Position numbers and translations under genes: made by a program. Below the pieces are notes generated by a model. That model was not told where the DNA came from. It was given only the letters and a program-made list of their open reading frames with translations, and made no database searches. From Paracamarosporium sp. OC-R06-R3 (Eukaryota > Ascomycota > Dothideomycetes > Pleosporales > Didymosphaeriaceae), in NCBI GenBank assembly GCA_019828545.1, contig JACVRA010000044.1:620001-684000 (forward strand): a stretch of DNA of 64,000 nt, read 5' to 3'. Of this stretch, positions 57,027 to 64,000 are shown piece after piece (the first letter of the stretch is position 1; every line of letters starts with the position of its first letter).

Positions 57027-59267
57027 ATGGCAGGCCCAGGATTTCAACTGTTCCCTCCACCGCCTCGTCCGCGACAGGCCAGTCCGAACAGCAAGCAGCT
57101 CCGAACGAAACCTCCCACTCCAGAGCCAGCACAGGTGGAAAGAATGGACAGTGCAGCCGACTTCCATGATCTTGTCATACAGGTCAATTCCGTTCCAGTA
57201 TCGCCAGACAACGACTCAATACCGCCTCCACCTCCGCCTCCACCCCCACCGCCTCCTGTGACAGCCCCTCCAAGGGCACGTCTCCCAGTTTTAACGATCA
57301 AAACACCTCCCCAGCATCAAAGACCCGGTCCTCCACCACGGCCAAGAGAGGCTTCGCCCAACCAACACAGCACGCCACCCAGAAGAAGTCCAGACCGCAG
57401 AGCTCAGTCACCACCTGTTTCTGTTCAGGATGGATACAACTACAGGTCACAGACATCCAGCCCGGAGCTTAATCGAACAGCTTCTCCAGCGTTTTCCACA
57501 GCTGAGACCCTAGTACGAGCAAACAGCACCGCCCAACGTCATGCAACCCCGCAACCAGACGTTCCAATGCGATCGATATTTCCAGTTTTCGACCCTACGA
57601 AGTCTCTATCCCAACAAGCGTACAAGCCCACCCAAGCTTCTCCAACACACATTCCAAGGACACAGATTAGCCGATCTCCATATTCACCTGAATTTTACGT
57701 TCCACATCACAACGTCGCCAGCAGTGGTCCTGCAAGTCCTCCAGCTAAGCCCTTCTTCACGCCCTCTCATCTTCTCGACAACCTCTGGTTAGCTGCCAAC
57801 GGCCAGGAAGACCCGGCCGTACAGATCTACACCTTGCGAATGCATCGAGCGACAGCGGCTAACCCTACTATCACATTTGGCACAACACCTTCATTGCCGT
57901 TCTACAGCTTGGGACAATCTAATCTGGCGGGCAGTCATGACGTGCAGAGCATCATGAATGAGCTCATGATCCAGCGTCATCACCCTACTCAGCCGCGCGT
58001 TCTCCCTATTGCCCAGCTAGATCTCATGACACCACCGTCCACCAACACTACCCCGATCGACCCTCATCAGCAGGAACCTGTAACACTTCTCACGAGCATT
58101 TTCCCTAAATTAGCCGCGCTACAAGCTCTTGATGCCGCCGCAAACTCTCCAGCCGCCTCCCACATAGCCCTGATGGACCCCGGCGCAACATCTCCAGCAG
58201 CTCAACGCTTAGCAGAAGACGTCCTCGCCGGAGCTGCACAACGCGAATGCTGCGCTTTAACCTGGACGCGTGACCCACCGCAACCCCAAACCAACCCCTG
58301 GGCGCAACAGATGCCCTCAGAAGGGACCTACCAGTTGCACCATCCCACCTTAGGGACATTCCCCATTCAAATAGAAGGCGACTGCTCCGTCCTCAACAAA
58401 CCATCCACTCGTCCCATCACCGCCATATACGGCCACAACATGTCACCGATGCCGCAAACACCACATCAAAAACCCGCGTCTATAACCATCCTTAATCCTT
58501 ACATCCTTTCACCTTCATCACCCCGCGCAAACGGCTTCTCGCCTCTCCAGCCACCACCCAGATTCGACAGCCTAGGTCGAGACACACGACCAATATCAGT
58601 CACGCCCAGTGAAATGAGCGTAACCCAACTCCCAACCACCACAGACGCGGCACCCGACGATGCCATGCTCGCCCGACTCGACTTCACAAACGATGCCCTA
58701 ACCCTCAACCTCGGCGCCCTCACCCGCTTCGGCAACCCCTTCCTCGTCGACGTCGCCTGCTCGACGCTCCTCTCCGTTGCCGTGGCAGAGAGTGTCCGCA
58801 GCCGCAAATCCCGCCAAAACTCTCCCTCAAACTTCGCCCCGCCTCCCGTCCCCACACTCGACCCCTCCACCCAAGAAGTCTCCGACGCAAAAGCATTCAA
58901 GTCCGCCTTCAGAGACGGCTTCAACGCCGTCGGCGGCAAAGTCAAGGTCCCCAGGGCGCCCGCTGAGACGCTGCGCAAGTGGTCCGCTAAGTCCCGATCT
59001 CCATCCACCGATCGGAGCGCGAGCTTCGACAAGGACATCGAGCTGGGCGAATGGTACGGGCAGAGCCAGAACAAGAGCAAGTCGGATGTTAAGGTCAAGG
59101 AGAAGAAGAAGAAGGAGAAGGACGAGGATAAGCTTCCGTTTGTGGCGCGCACGATTATCACGGTTTTGACCTTTGCGTTTAAGGCGGCCGTGTTCGTGAT
59201 GCGCGTTGCGATTAAGGTGGTTGCGGGCGTGATCGTTATGATTACGAGGAATTTTAGTAGGTTGTAA
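57027..59267 (+). CDS. Proline-rich protein with hydrophobic C-terminal tail
   Basis: Intronless, 746 residues. The first 200 residues are Pro/Ser-rich, with a polyproline run near residues 66-80. The middle carries a region rich in Pro and Ser with little order. From about residue 540 onward a more conserved-looking section appears (TNDALTLNLGALTRFGNPFLVDVACSTLL). The end is a Lys-rich linker (KEKKKKEKDED) followed by a hydrophobic stretch, LPFVARTIITVLTFAFKAAVF and VMRVAIKVVAGVIVMI, which would anchor the protein in a membrane. No known domain was recognised. Confidence 0.72.
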   Translation: MAGPGFQLFPPPPRPRQASPNSKQLRTKPPTPEPAQVERMDSAADFHDLVIQVNSVPVSPDNDSIPPPPPPPPPPPPVTAPPRARLPVLTIKTPPQHQRPGPPPRPREASPNQHSTPPRRSPDRRAQSPPVSVQDGYNYRSQTSSPELNRTASPAFSTAETLVRANSTAQRHATPQPDVPMRSIFPVFDPTKSLSQQAYKPTQASPTHIPRTQISRSPYSPEFYVPHHNVASSGPASPPAKPFFTPSHLLDNLWLAANGQEDPAVQIYTLRMHRATAANPTITFGTTPSLPFYSLGQSNLAGSHDVQSIMNELMIQRHHPTQPRVLPIAQLDLMTPPSTNTTPIDPHQQEPVTLLTSIFPKLAALQALDAAANSPAASHIALMDPGATSPAAQRLAEDVLAGAAQRECCALTWTRDPPQPQTNPWAQQMPSEGTYQLHHPTLGTFPIQIEGDCSVLNKPSTRPITAIYGHNMSPMPQTPHQKPASITILNPYILSPSSPRANGFSPLQPPPRFDSLGRDTRPISVTPSEMSVTQLPTTTDAAPDDAMLARLDFTNDALTLNLGALTRFGNPFLVDVACSTLLSVAVAESVRSRKSRQNSPSNFAPPPVPTLDPSTQEVSDAKAFKSAFRDGFNAVGGKVKVPRAPAETLRKWSAKSRSPSTDRSASFDKDIELGEWYGQSQNKSKSDVKVKEKKKKEKDEDKLPFVARTIITVLTFAFKAAVFVMRVAIKVVAGVIVMITRNFSRL

Positions 59268-59991
59268 TGGGTTTATGGGGTTCCACTTGCTCTTGGCTGG
59301 TTGCTGGGAGGGGGTGGGGTGCGGGGATATGGACTTGTAAATAGATCGCTGGGGGGTTGGGTTGGGCATGGCGTTTTTTTCACCTTTCCTCTTTTCTTTT
59401 CTTTCGATTTCTTTTTCTTTTTTTTATTGCTCGTTGTACCTGGCTACGGTCCAGGTCTGGTCTGCCCTCTTTTCATCCGCTCCTTAGCATCTCTTGATAC
59501 CATTGCGCTCCGTTTTTCTTCGTTCGCGGGGAAGTGTGTATGGCTGGTTGTGGTAGAGAACAATTTCATGCTGCTGGTGTGGCACTTAATACTTCTGATT
59601 CTGCTTGAACATGCGTCTTTAGAATGTGTGTGCAGTGTGTGTGATTCGCTTTGTGGATGGGTTCCCAAGTGAAGGATTGTTGATGTGGGGTGAGATGGGG
59701 GTGTGGACTTGGTATGTTGAGTAAGGGAAAGGAGGGGGTGGGCTTGGCTGGTTTGATTAAGCATTACACTATCGTTATAGGCTAGTGTTAAGTGCAGATT
59801 GTTGGAGTCGTGCTGCTGGGAAATATATCGAGTGAGAATAGTGAGTGGTGTGGATGCGGTTTGATATTTCTTTCGGATATGTGTAAGCGGATCTGTGGGG
59901 ACGAAATCGAAAGAATCAATGAACGTCTGTGGTCTGCCTTTATCTTTCATTCTGCTGCCCCAAGTATGCATGTATTTACGAAGAACAAGCC
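59268..59991. other. Intergenic region between converging genes
   Basis: About 720 bp, with a T/C-rich polypyrimidine stretch near 59378-59426 and GT-rich repeats. No gene supported. Confidence 0.45.
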
Positions 59992-62034
59992 TCACACCAG
60001 TGTCAAGGATACCCTCTGCTTGTGCCGCTGTGCCCTAGTACGCTGTGGCTCGTATTCAATCACGCGCTCTTTCAATCGATCAAACAATGGTGCAGGATTA
60101 TCGTCCTCCTGCGGGAACACAATAGCCTGCAAAATCGCCTTTCCGACAAGACGGTACTTGGCCCCAGCATCGCTGTCGCTCTCGGAATCACCAACCCGTC
60201 GAACTATCAGCGCAGTCTTAGCGAGACTTTCATGGAACTCTAATTTGTGATACTCTGCCCAGAGAGGGACGATCCGATCTCCCGGTTCCAACTTGCAAGC
60301 CGCTCGGCCTAAGTAGGCAATTTTGAATATGCCCGTGAAACCGGGCCATTGCCAGGCCGTGTCCTGACTGGTGTTGATGTTCGTCAGGAAGAAAGTTTGA
60401 TCGAACTGGCTCTCCAGATGATAGGAACCAGTCGTCCCGTATATGTCTATATGCGGTTTCTTCTTCTGCAGCTCTCGATTATTGTCGCCGCAGTCCCCGC
60501 CGCCTCCCCTCCAGGACGGTCTATATTGTTTGTGCTTAGCTGACTCGCTGAATCCGGTCAAGGACATAATAATTCCATAAAAGGCATTCGGGTGGTGGAA
60601 GATTTGAAGATACATGGCCACCTCTTCGTAAGCTGGATGAAGATTTGTTCTGAGAAACTCCTGTATGCGCGATGTCCTGATGTCTCTGGCGGTCCCCTGA
60701 GGGATTACCGTCTTGCTCTTGATGGGTTCGAAATTAGCGTCGGTGGTAGGTTGGTCGACGGCGAAATTGAGTGGATATAACCTCAGCCGTATGCTCAGTT
60801 CGTGGTTATTGATTCTTGTAGGAATGATAGAATGTGACATGTCGTGGGGCGATAGGCCCAAGGTGTCTCCACTAGGTATCTGCCAGTTTGGAACCCAGCT
60901 GGGTATTTCGAGGTCATGTGATCGGTAGCTGCGATTACAGGCCTGCTCTAGCACCCGCTCACATTGATTCATGGAGATGAATGAAGTAGCAAAGGATGTA
61001 TAGCAACGTGCCAGACTTTGGGTGTACTCAACTTCGAAGGGAAAGGAATCGTCCTCTAGGACTTCCAACTCTGATTCACGAGGGATGTTTGCCAAGGCGT
61101 TGAAAGCGTAGATCATGTCCTTTGGCTCGGAGCATTCGTACTCCTCAAAGGCGACTACCAAATCCAATAAGTCTGGGGCAGAATCTAGCGAGTTATCTGC
61201 TAGCTTGGGACCAAGGGACCATCGCATCCACAGCTCGAAGACCCCTCGCAAGGGACCAAGGTTTTGCAGTCGAATTTCCGAAGGGACATGAGTGGTGATG
61301 TACATTAGGGTCGACATCAAGCGAAACCAGGAAATTTGATGTTGACCATAATGCAGATAGACTTCAGCGTTCATTATGACTTGTTGTATCATCCATCGCC
61401 GGCGAAACCACGGAAGGCCAAGAAAACCTTCCAATATGGCCTGTTGTTTGAGCGGTGCTGCACCTGCGGTGCTTAGAGACTCAGGACCAAGAGGGGCCAC
61501 CGCAAAGGGTGACAAGTCCTGGTCTATGTCTGCAGGCCCAATCCTTGAGAAATATTCGATAAGGGGGATCGCGCCATCTTTGTCGTCGTCGCCTTCTCCC
61601 AGCCATGCTAGGACTTTGGACGCGAACCGGTAAATTCGGCTTGTCATATGAACTCGCGTGCTTTTTTCCTTATGGGATCCCTGGTCAAGGCAAATAGCAT
61701 CTATCCACAATACTCGAGACCGATGTTTATCGCGGAACCGTCGCAAAAGTCTATCGACGTTCTCAGTGATGCCAAGTTCAGAGCCGTCGTCAATGCATTG
61801 CAATCTGCAGTTGAAATTTGGATCGCCCCAAGCGTATGACACCGCTTCATACGAGGCCACGGCATCCGAAAGTGGTTTCTGTTGAATACTACACGCGAGC
61901 GGATGATCAGGTTGCAAAGCTGGCTGCAACTCTAAGAGGCGGATATGTTCTGGGGATTCTAGCGGGCAATACGCATACTGCTTGGTTGAAGTGGAATCGA
62001 GATGGCTGGACTGATTGTGCGTATTCATCGCCAT
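59992..62034 (-). CDS. HET-domain protein 3
   Basis: Intronless, 680 residues from the ATG at 62034; an upstream GTG-started extension was rejected as it lies in the likely leader, and a second ATG is six bases downstream. The HET blocks are YEAVSYAWGDP (62-72), VLWIDAICLDQ (108-118) and, later, WFRRRWMIQQVIMNAEV near residue 215-230, a variant of the usual RVWVIQE. The C-terminal half includes MIYAFNAL and PSWVPNW, common in this class, and a short Gly-rich patch (WRGGGGDCGDN). Expected to act in vegetative incompatibility. It is 23 kb from the HET1/HET2 pair and not closely similar to either. Confidence 0.82.
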   Translation of the reverse strand: MAMNTHNQSSHLDSTSTKQYAYCPLESPEHIRLLELQPALQPDHPLACSIQQKPLSDAVASYEAVSYAWGDPNFNCRLQCIDDGSELGITENVDRLLRRFRDKHRSRVLWIDAICLDQGSHKEKSTRVHMTSRIYRFASKVLAWLGEGDDDKDGAIPLIEYFSRIGPADIDQDLSPFAVAPLGPESLSTAGAAPLKQQAILEGFLGLPWFRRRWMIQQVIMNAEVYLHYGQHQISWFRLMSTLMYITTHVPSEIRLQNLGPLRGVFELWMRWSLGPKLADNSLDSAPDLLDLVVAFEEYECSEPKDMIYAFNALANIPRESELEVLEDDSFPFEVEYTQSLARCYTSFATSFISMNQCERVLEQACNRSYRSHDLEIPSWVPNWQIPSGDTLGLSPHDMSHSIIPTRINNHELSIRLRLYPLNFAVDQPTTDANFEPIKSKTVIPQGTARDIRTSRIQEFLRTNLHPAYEEVAMYLQIFHHPNAFYGIIMSLTGFSESAKHKQYRPSWRGGGGDCGDNNRELQKKKPHIDIYGTTGSYHLESQFDQTFFLTNINTSQDTAWQWPGFTGIFKIAYLGRAACKLEPGDRIVPLWAEYHKLEFHESLAKTALIVRRVGDSESDSDAGAKYRLVGKAILQAIVFPQEDDNPAPLFDRLKERVIEYEPQRTRAQRHKQRVSLTLV

Positions 62035-64000
62035 TGGAGTCGAGATGAAGAGAAGGAGAGCAAGGTGGTCGCGCAGAAGGGCGAACAACACAACTTGCTC
62101 CTGCGGCTGCCTGCGTACTTAACCTAGTCCTTTTTAGGACGAATATGTTTCAATTCCTTCAAGAGCCGCTAAATCGCACTCCACCTACGGCTATATCATT
62201 CCACCTCTTGAACACCCAACTGGAACATCCATAGGAGGCTCTCGTCAATTGTTTTGGCAGCGCTATAATTTGGAGCTCCCCTCTATGCTTTTACGGCTTT
62301 AACGTGTTTAAAATCTTCGTGCTAATAGCAACATTCGCGTTGGAAGCTGAAGAAAAGGTGAGGCTTTGAGATATTCTTACCTCCATAGGCTTGGCTTTAT
62401 CTACTGTAGGTTAGCGCCAAGTCACCTTACTTGATGTGGTGGGTATGTGGAGTGTGATTTAGCTCTTCCCAATTCCTTCACGTCTTTAAAACTCTCCAAT
62501 GCGCATTATTTACCTGCGATGGACTGGGTGGCTGGATGGTAAACGGTCGTTGCGCGCTTGCGTAGGTCGAGAGCGTGGAGGACACCTTAGACTTTCTTAG
62601 GCATGCCGATGCCAAACTGTATGATAGTAATCCGGAGCAAGCCATTGCGTAGAAGTTTGGAGTAGACAGAAAAGCGTTACGGATGATATAAAGCGTTGTA
62701 GCTTGCGCCAAAGCGTGGGCGTGCCATGCTCACTGTTGACCTTTCGACGTTGTAGCGCTGAAGAGAAGAGGCGCGCTATTCCCGACTTGGCAAGCATGTT
62801 CGTGGATGGAAGTCGCCCGACGCGAAGCAACAGAGCAGGGTGCTATATTACATCGTGAGCAGCGTGTCCGTCGGACCAGATGCAAATTGGGAGCCACCCA
62901 TATCTCGGAGCCTACAGGTTCCTGCAGCAGACCCAAAGGGTTTCAATCGCGTAGTAACGATCGTGGTTGTATTCCACTATATTAGCTGCCTTTTGCTTAC
63001 CACTTGAACGAGGCTGATTAGTCGATTCCTCTGCACTGGTTGTAGTCTAAAGCATCGTCAGGGTGGATTACGCTGGTCGACTAGACGGACGCCGCTGACA
63101 ACATGATGGTGCGCGCCGTACCCATCGCCGTCTTCGAGTCGTGGATGCAGCACAGCGAGCAGCGTGGTCTTGACATACCATTCATCTTCACAAGTGATGC
63201 CCATGCGACCAGAACCAGATCACAGCATATAGTTCTACCAATTTGCAGAAACTCAAGACTATTGTCGAAGAACACGACCCCGGGATGGTGTTCCGAACCT
63301 GCGGTGTGGAAGATTCCTGCTGAAGAACGTACGACAGTGCGTACTGTAGAATTGAAAACATAGTAACTACCAATAACTTCAACAATATCACGAACTGAAT
63401 TTCAAGCCAAGAAATGAATCAATTATATTATATTGTATGTATGCTGCAATGCTCAAGTGGCTTCTTTTCTCAAGTGAATATCTAAAAAAGTTCCGTTGTT
63501 TGTGATTCGTATTGTAGTTACTCGACTTCTCATGCGTTGAGCTTCAACGTGAAGAACCAAATCTTTGGATCTTGGCGTTTCTTGAGGTCAGTGTTGCTAA
63601 GCCGATTACCGTAAAGCATGTATGCGATCGCTGCTAACTCAGCCTGCTCTTATAGACAAATTTTCGGTCTGGGGATTGTGTGGGTTATTGTAAGCTTCAT
63701 GGGAAGGGCTTTGTCTGCAAAAGAGGAACGACTGATACTTTTCCTGATATTGTTACTAATCGTCGCTTGCACCTTTGTTTGGGAAAGGATGTTGGATTTT
63801 GCGTACGTTTTCCCCTTGCTGCTGCTGCTGCTGCTTTCTCCTTGAAAAGGGCTTCCTCCTGGCTCTGAGCTTCCTTGTTACTATTTTGGGTACGGTGCAT
63901 GCCTCTTCTTGTTGAAGCTTAGACGTCCTCGACGCCAAGTCTCTGGTATCGCAAATGGGTTGTTGGGACTGGAAGAGCCATTCAGTGACTGAATTTTGTA
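62035..64000. other. Gene-poor end of the window
   Basis: About 2 kb. An 86-codon plus-strand frame with an ATG at 63103 (MMVRAVPIAVFESWMQ, ending at 63363) cannot be linked to any family. A CTG/TGC microsatellite, about six units, lies at about 63817-63836. Genes could continue beyond the window edge. Confidence 0.4.

Noticed and set aside
63103..63363. 86-codon plus-strand frame with ATG
   Set aside because: No family match and no splice context; kept only as a note in the intergenic entry.

Overview
This is a window from the nuclear genome of a filamentous ascomycete fungus. The evidence is dense protein-coding genes with many 47-73 bp GT-AG introns carrying CTAAC/CTGAC-like branch sites, plus typical families of such fungi: HET-domain proteins, a NACHT-ankyrin NLR, a HeLo-like STAND-associated protein, CorA-like proteins, a DUF676 esterase and a fungal BTB protein. 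The gene content looks like Dothideomycetes, but that is an inference. All gene models below were spliced by eye from the sequence; no search was run.

Layout. 0-17.7 kb holds mostly single-copy or metabolic genes: a small mitochondrial-type protein, a secreted protein, an SDR oxidoreductase, a relic of a HET-TPR gene, an HhH-GPD DNA glycosylase, a PRISE-type reductase, an F-box/ankyrin protein, mitoribosomal protein mL50, actin-related protein Arp6 and a wax-synthase-like MBOAT acyltransferase. 18-36.3 kb is an accessory stretch: two tandem CorA-like paralogues with a three-exon 61-residue microprotein between them, a kinase-vWA fusion, a BTB protein and two tandem HET-domain genes. 36.6-44.8 kb has a low-complexity protein, a large DUF676 esterase and a small unknown gene. 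46.3-51 kb holds the most interesting locus. 51.8-59.3 kb returns to core-like genes (MFS transporter, Hgh1, a proline-rich membrane-tailed protein), and a third intact HET gene lies at 60-62 kb.

Main discovery candidate. Two divergent genes share a 516 bp intergenic region. One (46283-47237, minus) encodes a 298-residue protein with an N-terminal HeLo-like (fungal STAND N-terminal type) domain and two C-terminal copies of a short AGN-centred motif. The other (47754-50986, plus) encodes a 1058-residue NACHT-ankyrin NLR. Its first exon is little more than one copy of the same kind of motif. This is the architecture of the fungal HET-S/NWD2 amyloid-signalling systems: an NLR templates the amyloid fold of a membrane-acting effector. 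Here it uses ankyrin rather than WD repeats and motif sequences I cannot place in a named family. The HET genes, the HET-TPR relic and the kinase-vWA gene nearby suggest a non-self-recognition or programmed-cell-death neighbourhood.
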